DNA of 64,000 bases from a bacterium. Lineage in GTDB: Bacteria; Myxococcota_A; Polyangia; Nannocystales; Nannocystaceae. The notes under the pieces are model-generated. The model was not told the DNA's origin. It ran no database searches and was given only the letters and a program-made list of their open reading frames with translations. This document shows, one piece after another, positions 9,696 through 18,795 of the stretch (position 1 is its first letter; each line of letters begins with the position of its first letter). The stretch lies in assembly GCA_024742475.1 (NCBI GenBank), contig JANSYI010000014.1:124001-188000 (forward strand), written 5' to 3'. Made by a program: the position numbers and the translations under genes.

Positions 9696-10910
9696 GTGCC
9701 CCGAGCGCTCGCCCTCGTTTGTGCCCTCGTCCTCCTGCCCGCCTGCGAGCAAGCGACAGATGTCCCGACGGGTCGGCAAGCTGCGGTCGACGATATCGAC
9801 GCTCTCCGACGCGAGGGCCGAGCCGCACTCACTCGGCTGCTCGAACGTGACGCACCCGCGGAGTTGATCGACGCCGTCGCCCAGCAGCGTGACGCGAGCG
9901 CGTCGGGGCTCTACTGGGAGACCGAGCTCGAGACAGCCCTGTCGAAGGCCCGGGAACGCGGCGTACCCGTGCTGTCGCTTCGCATGCTCGGAGGGCTCAC
10001 GGATGAGTACAGCTGCGCCAACAGTCGTTTCTTTCGGACGCTTCTGTACACCGACCCCGAGCTGTCCCAGTTCCTCGACGAGCGCTTCGTCCTGCACTGG
10101 TCGACCGAGCGACCCGTCCCCCAGGTGCAGATCGACTTCGGCGACGGACGTATCATCCACACCACGACGACGGGAAACTCGGCGCACTACGTGCTCGACC
10201 ACGCGGGACGGGTTCTCGACGTCTTGCCCGGCCTATACGACGCGCGGACCTTCCGCGAGCGACTGGAAGGCGTCTTTGAGCTCCACGCGGCCACGCTTCG
10301 CGCTCCAGACGAACGAGACGCACTGATCGCTGCACACCACCGTGCTGCCGCGGCGGCCCTCGAGGGGCGGCTCGCGACGATCATGACGCCTGCGCTACGT
10401 GCCTGGATGATCCGCCCACCAGGGCAGACCGACGACGAACCCGTGCCCGCACTCGACGCCCAACGCTTCACGATGTCGAAGTCCATGGTCGAAGTTCCCA
10501 CGCTTCGAGCGCTGGAGCGCGCGCCCACGTTCCGGCGGGACTCCGCCGAGCAGGCGCTCCGCGAAACGCTGAAGCCAGCGGTGTTCTCAGCGCAGGCCAT
10601 CGCGCTCGTCCGTCGCGACCGTCCTCGACGAGACGCAGAGAGCCACGAGGACTACGACGCCAGGATAGCGAGGCTCCTCGCGGCTGCGGCCGACAACGTA
10701 GCCATGGACACCGCCCTCAACGAAGCGCGCCTCCACTACCAGATTCACCAGTGGTACATCCGCGGCGAAGTCGACGGCGCCTTCGCTTCGCTCAACGAGC
10801 GAATCTACACCGAGCTGTTCGCCACCCCACCGGCGGACCCGTGGCTGGGACTCCTCGACGACACCGTCTACGACGGACTCCCCGAGGTCCCCAACCCCGC
10901 GCGGGGTTGA
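9696..10910 (+). CDS. Lipoprotein with thioredoxin-like region
   Basis: A 404-residue lipoprotein (GTG start; lipobox LPAC at about residue 17). Residues about 65-200 have a thioredoxin-like pattern: a helix before RGVPVLSLRMLGG, then a strand FVLHWS and the strands around QIDFGDGRI and HYVLDHAGRV, resembling secreted thioredoxin-like or DUF255-type domains but without a CxxC pair. The rest is helical and unassigned. The frame extends further upstream, but the GTG directly before the signal peptide is the sensible start. Convergent with fliS, 10 bp apart. Confidence 0.6.
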   Translation: MPRALALVCALVLLPACEQATDVPTGRQAAVDDIDALRREGRAALTRLLERDAPAELIDAVAQQRDASASGLYWETELETALSKARERGVPVLSLRMLGGLTDEYSCANSRFFRTLLYTDPELSQFLDERFVLHWSTERPVPQVQIDFGDGRIIHTTTTGNSAHYVLDHAGRVLDVLPGLYDARTFRERLEGVFELHAATLRAPDERDALIAAHHRAAAAALEGRLATIMTPALRAWMIRPPGQTDDEPVPALDAQRFTMSKSMVEVPTLRALERAPTFRRDSAEQALRETLKPAVFSAQAIALVRRDRPRRDAESHEDYDARIARLLAAAADNVAMDTALNEARLHYQIHQWYIRGEVDGAFASLNERIYTELFATPPADPWLGLLDDTVYDGLPEVPNPARG

Positions 10911-10920
10911 GTCGGCGCGA

Positions 10921-11292
10921 CTACGCGGCCTTGCGGGCCGACTGAAACGAGGTGTGGACCTCGCCGATGAGCTCCATCGCCTCTTCGATCGCGCCCTTGT
11001 CAGCGTTGGCGTTCGCGTCGAAGAGCCGGCGCCGGACGTAGCCGTACAAACTGACCAAGTTCTCGCACAGCTCGGGAGCCAGGGCGGTGTCGAGGCTGCT
11101 CTCGAGCGCGTCGACCAGCTTGATCGCGTGGGAGATCTGCTTGCAACGCGTGTCGACGTCGTTGCTCTCGAGCGCCGACAAGGCGCGCTGGCAGTCGACG
11201 CGGATCCGCTGGAAGACCTCGTCGAGGATGCGTTCGGGCGACGCCGACTGAACACCGACGGTTTTGTATGCATTCGCGCGGGATTGATACAT
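10921..11292 (-). CDS. fliS: Flagellin export chaperone FliS
   Basis: A 123-residue helical protein beginning MYQSRANAYK, close to the Y-x-x-n-x-v/y-x-T opening of the FliS family, with the four-helix-bundle pattern over its whole length. FliS binds the C-terminal helices of newly made flagellin in the cytoplasm, preventing premature polymerisation and guiding it to FlhA. Its position after fliC1 and fliD on the same strand is the standard filament cluster order. Length is normal for the family. Confidence 0.88.
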   Translation of the reverse strand: MYQSRANAYKTVGVQSASPERILDEVFQRIRVDCQRALSALESNDVDTRCKQISHAIKLVDALESSLDTALAPELCENLVSLYGYVRRRLFDANANADKGAIEEAMELIGEVHTSFQSARKAA

Positions 11293-11301
11293 GACGACTT
11301 G

Positions 11302-12621
11302 CTAGGCCTGGCCGGAGCCGAGGAAGGCGAGAAGTTGGCTGCCTTGCGCGTTGATCTCGGCGAGGCGTTCTTCGAGTCCTGTGAACTGGGCGGTCAGTCG
11401 ATCACGCAACCTCGCCGCGCTGTCTTCGATACGGACGATGCGGTCATCGAGGCGGTCGATGAGATCTTGAAGCCCATCGTCCTTGACGGAGAGCACCCCG
11501 TCGACCGAGTCGGTGTAGCGATCGCTGAGTTCGGTAAAGCCGGCCTGCAAGCCCGACGCACCCACGAAGAGTTCTTCGAGCGATTCGGTCCCTCCGGCAA
11601 CGGCCGATTTGAACGCCTCAGCGTCGAAGTCGAACTCCCCTTGGTCGTTGACCTCGATGCCGAAGTCGGTGAGGCGAACATTGTTGGTGCCAAAGCTCCC
11701 ACCGGTGAGGTTGGTGAGATCCCGCTGCAGCATCTGCAAGGTGCGATCGCCGAACAACGAACCCGGAGACGCGCTGTCGCCGACCAGCGTCATCTGTCGC
11801 TGGATCTGTCCCGCGACGGCGTTGAGAGCATCGACGTAGCCCTGCATCTTCTCGCTGATCGCTTCGGGGTCGACCTTCACGTCGATGCGCGCGTCGGTAA
11901 CGCCTTCGGCGAGGAACTCCAGCGTCACGCCGGCGATCGCGTCGCTGACCACGTTGGACGCTCGGGTGACGGTTGTGCCGGCGACGGTAAAGACCGCATC
12001 TTCAGCGGTGACGACCTCGGCGGCCACGTCGTCGAGCCCGGTGAGGCCCGCGGTATCGGCGAATGAAAGCGCGTTCTCGGTGCCCGTGGCCGCAGAGGTG
12101 ACCTGCAGCCGATAGACGGAACCATCGAACAGCACGGACGCGGAGACGTTCGCGTCGGAGTCGTTGATCGCCTGCGCAACATCGGTGAGCGACATCGTGT
12201 TGTCGTAGGCGATGTCGTACGTATCGGTGCCCTGCGTGATGGAGAGGGTGCCTGCACCCCCGAGCACGCCGGCGGTGTCATCGGCGAAACCGAACGAGCG
12301 GCTGGTCTCTGCGCGAGCGAGGTTGGTGACCGAGATGTCGTAGACGCCCTCGAGGGCGCTCGAGCTCCCGGTGACCTTGATCTGGTCGGTGGTGGACGAC
12401 GCCGTGAGCACCCGGAGCTCGTCGGCCGTGTCGAGGTCTTCGGCCGCGGCGGCCAGCGCCTCGACCGCATCGGAGATGTCTCGCACCACGGCCTGCTGCT
12501 GCCGAGAGGCCGACTGTTCGCCTTCGAGCTGGGACGCGCGCGCTTCTTCGACGCCTACGAATGCGTCGATGAGGGCTGCGGTGTCGAGTCCGGATGAGAG
12601 TCCGCCGAAGGAGATGCTCAT
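11302..12621 (-). CDS. fliD: Flagellar filament cap protein FliD
   Basis: A 439-residue FliD (HAP2). The N-terminal heptad region starts SFGGLSSGLDTAALIDA (about 4-20), the family hallmark, followed by the FliD_N coiled coil, the beta-rich FliD_C head domain, and a C-terminal coiled coil with LRDRLTAQFTGLEERLAEIN. It caps the growing filament and inserts flagellin. No clear ribosome-binding site is seen. It lies between fliC1 and fliS and is probably read from the fliC1 promoter by read-through of the intervening hairpin. Confidence 0.93.
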   Translation of the reverse strand: MSISFGGLSSGLDTAALIDAFVGVEEARASQLEGEQSASRQQQAVVRDISDAVEALAAAAEDLDTADELRVLTASSTTDQIKVTGSSSALEGVYDISVTNLARAETSRSFGFADDTAGVLGGAGTLSITQGTDTYDIAYDNTMSLTDVAQAINDSDANVSASVLFDGSVYRLQVTSAATGTENALSFADTAGLTGLDDVAAEVVTAEDAVFTVAGTTVTRASNVVSDAIAGVTLEFLAEGVTDARIDVKVDPEAISEKMQGYVDALNAVAGQIQRQMTLVGDSASPGSLFGDRTLQMLQRDLTNLTGGSFGTNNVRLTDFGIEVNDQGEFDFDAEAFKSAVAGGTESLEELFVGASGLQAGFTELSDRYTDSVDGVLSVKDDGLQDLIDRLDDRIVRIEDSAARLRDRLTAQFTGLEERLAEINAQGSQLLAFLGSGQA

Positions 12622-12655
12622 GGTGCGTCAGGAAACCTGTGGGTGAAAGGGGGAC

Positions 12656-12685
12656 GGCGGCGCCTCTTGGGGGAGAGGCGCCGCC
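12656..12685 (-). terminator. Strong hairpin between fliC1 and fliD
   Basis: A perfect 12-bp GC-rich inverted repeat (GGCGGCGCCTCT and its complement) around a 6-base loop, 20 bp after the fliC1 stop. On the minus strand it is followed by a short C/T-rich tract (CCCCCTTTC), so it can act as an attenuating terminator or 3-prime stabiliser that keeps flagellin mRNA more abundant than fliD-fliS. Confidence 0.65.
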
Positions 12686-12705
12686 CCGAAACCGAGCCTT
12701 CTCAG

Positions 12706-13533
12706 TTACCCGAGAAGCTGGAGTGCGGATTGGGGAAGCTGGTTGGCTTGGGCGAGCATCGCCGTGCCAGCCTGCGACATGATCTGAGCGCGGGTGAGCG
12801 CTGCCGATTCGCGGGCCACGTCGACATCACGGATCCGCGAGTTTGCGGAGGTGAGGTTCTCTTCTTCGACCCGCAGGTTCGAGACCGTGACCTCGAGGCG
12901 GTTCTGGGAAGCACCGAGCGTGGCGCGGTTGGTGGACAGCGTCGCGATTGCGGTGTCGATGACACCCAGGGCGGTCTGTGCTCCTGCAGCAGACGTGAAG
13001 TCCATCGCGTTGACGCCGAGGGTGGTCGAGTCGGTGGCCGTGAAGACCACGTCGATGGTGTCGCTGCCCGCGACGGCGTCCTTGCCGACCTGCATCGCGT
13101 AGGTGCCTGCGTCGGCACCGAGCATGTTGAAGCTGTTGAACTCGGTCACTGCCGAGATTCGGTCGAGTTCGCCGACGAGCTGCTGCTGCTCGACGTCGAT
13201 GAACGCCCGCTCGTTGTTGGAGAGAGCTCCGTTCGCACTCTGCACGGCCAGCTCTCGAAGACGAGCCATGATGTTGGTCTGCTCGTTCATCGCGCCTTCG
13301 GCGATCTGAATCATCGAAACGGCGTCGTTCGCGTTTCGCTCTGCCTGGCCGACGCTGCGGATGTCGGCCGTCATGACGTTCGAGATGCCCATTCCAGCGG
13401 CGTCGTCGGCAGCGCTTCGAATCCGGAGTCCGGAGCTCAAGCGGCCGATGGACTTACCCAGAGCCTTCTGGGTCATCATGAAGTTCTTCTGGGCGCCAAG
13501 GCTGGTGGCGTTGCTTACCATCGAGAAGGTCAT
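12706..13533 (-). CDS. fliC: Flagellin 1
   Basis: A 275-residue flagellin. The N-terminal D0/D1 part contains IGRLSSGLRIRSAADDAAG and the C-terminal part ends QIMSQAGTAMLAQANQLPQ, both standard for the flagellin core. Only a short stretch (about 135-200) separates them, so the surface domains D2/D3 are missing. It is clearly paralogous to the flagellin at 53578. A ribosome-binding site (AGAGGA) precedes the ATG by nine bases, and a sigma-28-type promoter lies about 70 bp upstream, consistent with FliA control. Confidence 0.95.
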   Translation of the reverse strand: MTFSMVSNATSLGAQKNFMMTQKALGKSIGRLSSGLRIRSAADDAAGMGISNVMTADIRSVGQAERNANDAVSMIQIAEGAMNEQTNIMARLRELAVQSANGALSNNERAFIDVEQQQLVGELDRISAVTEFNSFNMLGADAGTYAMQVGKDAVAGSDTIDVVFTATDSTTLGVNAMDFTSAAGAQTALGVIDTAIATLSTNRATLGASQNRLEVTVSNLRVEEENLTSANSRIRDVDVARESAALTRAQIMSQAGTAMLAQANQLPQSALQLLG

Positions 13534-13602
13534 CGTCTTGTTCCTCTGTTCGGGGGGGTTGGGGGTCGGTTTCGGAGCCGGGTCAGTCCGGCTTCACGGA
13601 TT

Positions 13603-13629
13603 GGTTCGACCCTGCCGGAGCACCGTTTA
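13603..13629 (-). promoter_or_regulatory. Sigma-28 (FliA) promoter for flagellin 1
   Basis: On the minus strand the sequence TAAA, 15 bases, then GTCGAACC matches the FliA consensus TAAA-N15-GCCGATAA in spacing and in the key -35 and GnCGA bases. It lies in the 111-bp gap between flgL and fliC1 and is oriented towards fliC1. FliA itself is encoded at 21013-21738. Confidence 0.75.
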
Positions 13630-13644
13630 CCCCCCCGAGGAAGA

Positions 13645-14520
13645 TCAGCCTTGAAGGGCCATCATGGAGATGATCCGTTCCGATACGAGGCGGCTGGCCT
13701 CGAGTTGGTTGCCAAGGTTGGCCAGCAGCGTGGCCGCTTCGATCGGATCGGCCCCCACCGAGGTCTCCAGGGACTCGGCGAGGGACAGTTCGAGGTCGGA
13801 CAATGTGCCGAGTGACTGCTCGAGCGAGCTCGATGCCACGCCCGCTTCGGTCCGCGCGTAGGAGAGCTGGTCCACAGCGAGCACGAGGTCGTCCAACAGC
13901 GCTCGCGTCGCAAGTGCGTCGTCGGCCGCGAGCGCCCCTTGCACGGAGGAGATCGTCCCGAAGATATCCAGCCCCGACGCGGCCGTGAGCAGCGAACCCG
14001 GGACACTGGCTTGCTTGTAGAGGTTGTCGCCCACTTCGATCTCGCGGGCAACGTCGTTGCCCTGATACACGCCGGCCGGGTCGAAGGGTGGCGTGTCACT
14101 CTCGCTGCCGCCGAGCAGGAACTCCCCCTCGACGGACTGCGCGTTGGCCGAGGCGATCATGCCCTCGAAGAGCTCGGCGATCTCGGTCGCCGCTGCGGTT
14201 CGGCCCTGCGCGTCGTAGCTGTCGCTCGCGCCGAGGATGGCCAGCTCTCGAATCCGCGAGAGGCCGTCGATCATGTCGGAGAGCGCGACGTCGGTCCGCG
14301 TGAGGTTGTCGCGGGCACGCTCGACGGTGGACTCGTGCGCGTCGCGGCGATCCATCGAGAGCTTCGTCCTCATGCCATCGGCCCACCTCATCGGGTCGTC
14401 GGATGGCCGATTCACCGCGACGCCCGTGCTCACCTTCGTGGCCGCCTTGGCGATGCTGGACTGCGTTTCCATGGTGCGGCCGCCCATCAGGTGGAGCATT
14501 CGCGTTTCGGTGATGCGCAT
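13645..14520 (-). CDS. flgL: Hook-filament junction protein FlgL (HAP3)
   Basis: A 291-residue flagellin-like protein that starts MRITETRMLHLMG, with the conserved N-terminal helix containing VSTGVAVNRPSDDP (about 31-44) and a matching C-terminal helix. It forms the second junction ring between hook and filament. Length is typical of short FlgL proteins. It follows flgK by 15 bp in the same operon, the usual order, and precedes fliC1, which has its own promoter. Confidence 0.92.
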   Translation of the reverse strand: MRITETRMLHLMGGRTMETQSSIAKAATKVSTGVAVNRPSDDPMRWADGMRTKLSMDRRDAHESTVERARDNLTRTDVALSDMIDGLSRIRELAILGASDSYDAQGRTAAATEIAELFEGMIASANAQSVEGEFLLGGSESDTPPFDPAGVYQGNDVAREIEVGDNLYKQASVPGSLLTAASGLDIFGTISSVQGALAADDALATRALLDDLVLAVDQLSYARTEAGVASSSLEQSLGTLSDLELSLAESLETSVGADPIEAATLLANLGNQLEASRLVSERIISMMALQG

Positions 14521-14535
14521 GGGCTGGGTTCCTGG

Positions 14536-15897
14536 CTAGAGGGTGGAGATGAGGTTGGCGAGCATCTGGTCGACCGTCGAGACGAAGGTCGAGGCGGCTT
14601 CTGCTGCGCGCTGAAACTCAGAGAGGCGGAGCATCTCTTCTTCGATGCTCACCCCTGAGAGTGCGTCTCGGCTCGCGGCGAGCATGTCCCCGCGCGCTGT
14701 GTGAAGATCTTGTGCGGACTGGGCATCGGTCGCGAGCCGTCCGATGCCTGCGAGCAGATGGATCGCCTCGTCGGTGGCAGTGCGGGTGCCCCCGCCCGAG
14801 GTGAGGGCCTCACGCACGCTCAGAAGGCTGGTCACCCCTCCGATATCTCCTGCAGGTTCTCCTAAAGTTCCGGTCGCCAAGAGCGATGGATCATCCACGA
14901 TGACCTGGTTGACGGAGATGGCAGAGGCCGCGCCCGCAGGACCGACCGGGATGTCGAACAGCGGGAGACCCGTGGTGCCGTCGGAAGCCTGAGCGGAAGC
15001 GTGCACACCGTTGAGCGCGGTCGCGAGATCGAACGCGAGCTGATCGAGCTGCGCCAGCGAATCGGCGATCGTGCCCGTGATGAACTCGACCTCGCCGCCC
15101 AGGCGACCCGCACCGAGCTGTTGAGTGACGTCGCGTTGGCCGGCACCGGTCCCCGCGGTGATCGTCACGGCAGCCGGGTTGGCCGGGTCCGTGGTGACGG
15201 AGAGCGCGTTGACGGTGTTGCCGTCGACGAGCACTGCACCGCCGTTGGCGACGAAGCGCATCTTCCCGTCGGAGTCGATACGAGCCTGGCCCCCTACGAG
15301 CTCGGCAAGCTCCGCTGCCGCGAGGTCGCGTTTGTCCGCGAGCGCGGGGTCGTTGTAAAGGGCGAGCGTTTCGTTGGCGTTGGCGATCGTATTCGCCAAC
15401 TCGTTGGCCTGCTCGGCCAGGAGGTTGGCCCGAAACTGTGCGTCGTGACCAGCGCCCGAGATCGAGTTGGCCGCTTCGGAGAAGCTCTCCGCCATCGCGT
15501 TGGCCCGCTGCACGACATCTTGCTGTCGTGCGCCATCGAGCGGAGATCCTTGAAGCGCGTTGAGACCGTCGAAGAAGTTGGAGATCTGCTCGGGCAGGGC
15601 CGAGGGCCCCAGCGAGAGCGCCCCGTCGAGGCCCAGCAACGCGCTCGTGCTCGAGGAGGCGAACCCCAGCGAGCCTGCGTTGTCGCGCTCCTGCATGGAG
15701 AGCAGAAAGTCTTCGGCACGAAAGGCTCCGTCGGCACGCACGCCTCCCAAGATCAGATTGGCCGAGAGGTCGACGCGTTGCCGCGAGTACCCCTCGGTGG
15801 AGACGTTGGAGACGTTGTTGCCGATGGTGGCGACGCCCGCCGAGTGGGCTCCGTAGGCGCGTCCGCCGAGGCCCAGCAAGCCGATGAGGCTAGTCAT
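14536..15897 (-). CDS. flgK: Hook-filament junction protein FlgK (HAP1)
   Basis: A 453-residue FlgK. The N-terminus MTSLIGLLGLGGRAYGAHS followed by IGNNVSNVSTEGYSRQRVDL is the rod/hook-family signature, and the C-terminus SEFQRAAEAASTFVSTVDQM is the matching helix. The chosen ATG at 15897 is the family start; the longer frame adds 21 residues inside flgN. It overlaps flgN by 8 bp. Together with FlgL it forms the adaptor that allows filament growth once the hook is finished. Confidence 0.94.
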   Translation of the reverse strand: MTSLIGLLGLGGRAYGAHSAGVATIGNNVSNVSTEGYSRQRVDLSANLILGGVRADGAFRAEDFLLSMQERDNAGSLGFASSSTSALLGLDGALSLGPSALPEQISNFFDGLNALQGSPLDGARQQDVVQRANAMAESFSEAANSISGAGHDAQFRANLLAEQANELANTIANANETLALYNDPALADKRDLAAAELAELVGGQARIDSDGKMRFVANGGAVLVDGNTVNALSVTTDPANPAAVTITAGTGAGQRDVTQQLGAGRLGGEVEFITGTIADSLAQLDQLAFDLATALNGVHASAQASDGTTGLPLFDIPVGPAGAASAISVNQVIVDDPSLLATGTLGEPAGDIGGVTSLLSVREALTSGGGTRTATDEAIHLLAGIGRLATDAQSAQDLHTARGDMLAASRDALSGVSIEEEMLRLSEFQRAAEAASTFVSTVDQMLANLISTL

Positions 15898-16279
15898 GGG
15901 CTCCCGTGAGCGCGAGCTCGCGCCCGTCGTTGGCCGCCTGTGCTCGTACGTTGCACGCACGCGGGCTGTAGGTCATCGAGACCTTCGGTTCGGGCCGCAC
16001 CCGCGAGAGCATCACCTGTGCATCCTGCAGGAGGATCGCATTGACGGCCGCCTGCCGACGGATGCTGGACACCGCCCTGGCGACCTCGCGCCGACGATGC
16101 GGATCGTCGCGGAGTTCGGGACGCACCAGCGCGAGCTCGAGCGCCTGCGTCAGCTCGCTCTTCTCGGACGTGAGGAACTCGAGCGTCTGCAGGTCGAGCG
16201 TGGAGATCGCCGACCGCTCCGCCTCGAGGACGTTGCCCAGGCCTTCGAGGAGCTCTCGTAGCGCTTCGATCACAGCCAC
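15890..16279 (-). CDS. flgN: FlgN-type flagellar export chaperone
   Basis: A 129-residue helical protein with the FlgN-like pattern: an opening amphipathic helix (ALRELLEGLGNVLEAERSAI), the middle stretch LTSEKSELTQALELAL, and a basic C-terminal half. FlgN carries FlgK and FlgL to the export gate. Identification rests on this pattern together with its place directly upstream of flgK and after flgM, the standard arrangement. It overlaps both neighbours by about 10 bp. Confidence 0.8.
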   Translation of the reverse strand: MAVIEALRELLEGLGNVLEAERSAISTLDLQTLEFLTSEKSELTQALELALVRPELRDDPHRRREVARAVSSIRRQAAVNAILLQDAQVMLSRVRPEPKVSMTYSPRACNVRAQAANDGRELALTGAHD

Positions 16280-16554
16280 CGTCCCAGCTCGTCGTCGAGG
16301 ATCTTCTCGGCGAGCTTTTCGAAGTCGATCGGGTAGCCGCCCGACTCGATCTCCGCCTTGATCCGGGCGACGCGCTCGGAGGCGACCGGGGCGTCCGACG
16401 ATAGCTTGACCTTGGCCTCGTTGGCCGAGTCCGAAATCTTCACGACGCTGTCGGACTCGGTGCGCGCGGGGCCGTCCGTCCGCGCACGCTTGGCACGGTC
16501 GGCATCCCCGAGCGAGGAGATATCGTTACGAATCTGCTGTCCTACGACTTTCAT
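16270..16554 (-). CDS. flgM: Anti-sigma-28 factor FlgM
   Basis: A 94-residue protein with the FlgM signature in its C-terminal half: RVARIKAEIESGGYPID followed by KLAEKILDDELG, the part that grips sigma-28. FlgM holds FliA inactive until the hook is complete and FlgM is exported. The N-terminal half is Ser/Asp-rich and disordered, as in other FlgM proteins. It overlaps flgN and flgJ by a few bases, so it is translated within the flg operon. Confidence 0.9.
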   Translation of the reverse strand: MKVVGQQIRNDISSLGDADRAKRARTDGPARTESDSVVKISDSANEAKVKLSSDAPVASERVARIKAEIESGGYPIDFEKLAEKILDDELGRWL

Positions 16555-16907
16555 TGTCCTACTCCGTCTGCGGTCGACTCGATGGAACTGGTGGCTGCGT
16601 GAACCCGCGCCGAAGAGATTTGGTCGGCCAGTGTCATGGGGTCACGCTCGCTCTCGGGGAGCGGCAGTTCTCGGGGCGCCGTGCCCTCGATTGCGGATTG
16701 CAGCTCGGCGGCCAGGCCGACCTCGCCACCCTCGGCGATGGCGTCGGCCAACGCCTCGGTGAACATTCCGTGCATCGTCGACGCCGCGGCGCTGTCGCCA
16801 CCGAACATGGCGCCCTTGGGCATGGTGGAGAGCACTTGGCGCATGAAGTACGCCTCGAGCTGCTTCGCGGCTTCACCCGCGCCCCCGTCGATACCTCCGC
16901 CGCTCAC
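16551..16907 (-). CDS. flgJ: Rod-binding protein FlgJ, rod domain only
   Basis: A 118-residue protein matching only the N-terminal rod-binding domain of FlgJ: AAKQLEAYFMRQVLSTMPKG (about 13-32) and the following MFGG...MF-EALAD-IA motif. The C-terminal muramidase domain of enterobacterial FlgJ is absent, as in many polar-flagellated bacteria, so rod passage through peptidoglycan must use a separate enzyme. A candidate is the LysM/endopeptidase at 49550. It overlaps flgI and flgM by 4 bp. Confidence 0.85.
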   Translation of the reverse strand: MSGGGIDGGAGEAAKQLEAYFMRQVLSTMPKGAMFGGDSAAASTMHGMFTEALADAIAEGGEVGLAAELQSAIEGTAPRELPLPESERDPMTLADQISSARVHAATSSIESTADGVGQ

Positions 16908-18028
16908 AGGAACTTGATCTCCGCTCGCAACGCGCCTGCGGCTTGCAGGGCTTGAAAGATGGCCGCAAGGTCGCGGGGTTTCACGCCCAGGCTGTTGAGC
17001 GCCGCCGCGACGTCGCCGACATTGGCCGCGTCCTCGATGAGGTGAAGCTCGCCCTCGCCTTCTTCGACCTCGACTTCGGTCTCGGGGGTGGTCTTGGTCT
17101 TGCCCTTACCGCCGCCGAGGATCCCCGCGTTGGGCTGGGAGACGTTGCGTCGCTCGCTGACTCGGACGGTGATGCCACCGTGCGCGATGGCAACCTCGGA
17201 GATGGTGACGTGCGCCCCAACGACGACGGTCCCCGTGCGCTCGTCGACGACGATGCGCGCTGGCGTATCGGGCACGACCTCGACCGACTCGATCGTCGCG
17301 ACCAGCGAGCTGACCCGCTTGTTCCACGTCGGGGTGATCTTGACCTCGACGGTGCCGGCGTCTCGGACTGCCGCCATCTTCGAGCCCATCCGGGCGTTGA
17401 TCGCCTTGGCCGTTCGCGTGGCGGTGGTGAAGTCGGCCTCGCGCAGCAGCAGGACGACCTTGCCCTTGGGCATGGTCCCCGGCGCGGCGCGCTCGAGCAC
17501 CCCTCCGCTGGGGATCTTGCCCACGGTCGGGTGGTTCTTGGTCGTGCCGCTGCCGCTCTTGCCACTGACGGCAAAGCCGCCGAGCGACAGGCTTCCCTGA
17601 GCAACCGCGTACGTCTTCTTGTCAGCGCCCTTGAGCGGCGTGGAGATCAGCGTGCCGCCTTGCAGGCTCTTGGCCGAACCCAACGAAGACACCGTCACGT
17701 CGATCTTCGCGCCCGGCTTGGAGAAGGCGGGGAGTTGTCCCGTGACGATGACCGCCGCGACATTCTTCGCTTTGATCTGGTCGGGTTCGACCTGAACCCC
17801 GAGGTGGTTCATCAGTCGCGCCAGGGACTGCCGCGTCGCCGCATCGGAGCTGTTGTCTCCGGTCCCCTGCAGGCCGACCACGATGCCGTAGCCCACGAGC
17901 GGGTTCTCGCGGAACCCCTCAACGTCGGCGAGTTCCTTGAGCCGCGAGGCGCTCGCGGGCTCGGTGTAGCCGAGCGATGCAGCGGTGAGCGCGAGAGCGG
18001 TCAGGAGACTGTGGAGGGTCTTGCGCAT
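16904..18028 (-). CDS. flgI: Flagellar P-ring protein FlgI
   Basis: A 374-residue periplasmic protein with a signal peptide (MRKTLHSLLTALALTAASLG, cleavage near ASA) and the family opening RLKELADVEGFRENPLVGYG and QGTGDNSSDA. The C-terminal part has LNSLGVKPRDLAAIFQALQAAGALRAEI, the P-ring end motif, with a Glu/Lys-rich loop at about 320-345 longer than usual. FlgI polymerises around the rod in the peptidoglycan layer with FlgA as chaperone. An ATG five codons upstream (18043) is an alternative start. Confidence 0.93.
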   Translation of the reverse strand: MRKTLHSLLTALALTAASLGYTEPASASRLKELADVEGFRENPLVGYGIVVGLQGTGDNSSDAATRQSLARLMNHLGVQVEPDQIKAKNVAAVIVTGQLPAFSKPGAKIDVTVSSLGSAKSLQGGTLISTPLKGADKKTYAVAQGSLSLGGFAVSGKSGSGTTKNHPTVGKIPSGGVLERAAPGTMPKGKVVLLLREADFTTATRTAKAINARMGSKMAAVRDAGTVEVKITPTWNKRVSSLVATIESVEVVPDTPARIVVDERTGTVVVGAHVTISEVAIAHGGITVRVSERRNVSQPNAGILGGGKGKTKTTPETEVEVEEGEGELHLIEDAANVGDVAAALNSLGVKPRDLAAIFQALQAAGALRAEIKFL

Positions 18029-18108
18029 GGGTTCGTGATCCATCTACGGCCGCGCAGCTGGGGATCCAGCCTCACATGGGGACGTTGGTCCCGCCCGCCG
18101 CGCCGATC

Positions 18109-18795
18109 TCAGAACGGAGCACCTCGTGTCAGCGCACGGGAGCCCCATCCGGGACGCTGCTGGTCGTTGACATCACCCCGCCCGATGTACTCGATCTCCG
18201 CGTTGGCGATGCGAGACGACGAGATCGTGTTGTCGGCCTTGATGTCGACCGGACGGACGATGCCGCTGACGTAGAGGTGGTGCTCCTCGTTGGAGACCAT
18301 GACGACGTTGGTCCCTTCGACGAAGAGATCGCCGTTGGGCATGATCTCCCTGACGCGAACGGGCAGGGTCGCGGTGAGCTGGCCGCTGCGTTGCGTCTGC
18401 CCGTTGCCATCGAACCGATGCTCAGACGTCAAGTTGAGCAGATCGGTGGGGTCCATTCGCGGAAACTTCTTCTGCAGCTTGGCCATCAGCCCCATCGCCT
18501 TCGGGGCGTTCATCGAGTTCGACCCGCGGCGCTGCAGGCGTGTCGTCGACGTCCGTGACGCCGTCTCTCGCTCGTCGATCTGAATGACGAGCAGGTCGCC
18601 GACGCGGCTGGCCCGGTCATCCTCCAGCAGGCCGCGCTGGTCGGCGTACAAGCTGCCCGGCGCCGCCTGGGGAGGATCGCCGTACGCGCCCGGGTCGAAG
18701 TCCCTCTCCTTGGGAGAGTACGGAGCAATGTGCCGTGGCGGACCCGCGCAGCCGGCGAGCAGCGTGACGAGCCCGAGAATGGTGGCCTTGTTCAT
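18109..18795 (-). CDS. flgH: Flagellar L-ring lipoprotein FlgH
   Basis: A 228-residue outer-membrane lipoprotein: lipobox LLAGC at about residue 16, then GSLYADQRGLLEDDRASRVGDLL and QIDERETASRTSTT, both family hallmarks, and the C-terminal strands including RVREIMPNGDLFVEG. It forms the L-ring bushing in the outer membrane. Presence of FlgH and FlgI confirms a Gram-negative envelope. It overlaps flgA by 4 bp (ATGA), so they are translationally coupled. Confidence 0.94.
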   Translation of the reverse strand: MNKATILGLVTLLAGCAGPPRHIAPYSPKERDFDPGAYGDPPQAAPGSLYADQRGLLEDDRASRVGDLLVIQIDERETASRTSTTRLQRRGSNSMNAPKAMGLMAKLQKKFPRMDPTDLLNLTSEHRFDGNGQTQRSGQLTATLPVRVREIMPNGDLFVEGTNVVMVSNEEHHLYVSGIVRPVDIKADNTISSSRIANAEIEYIGRGDVNDQQRPGWGSRALTRGAPF

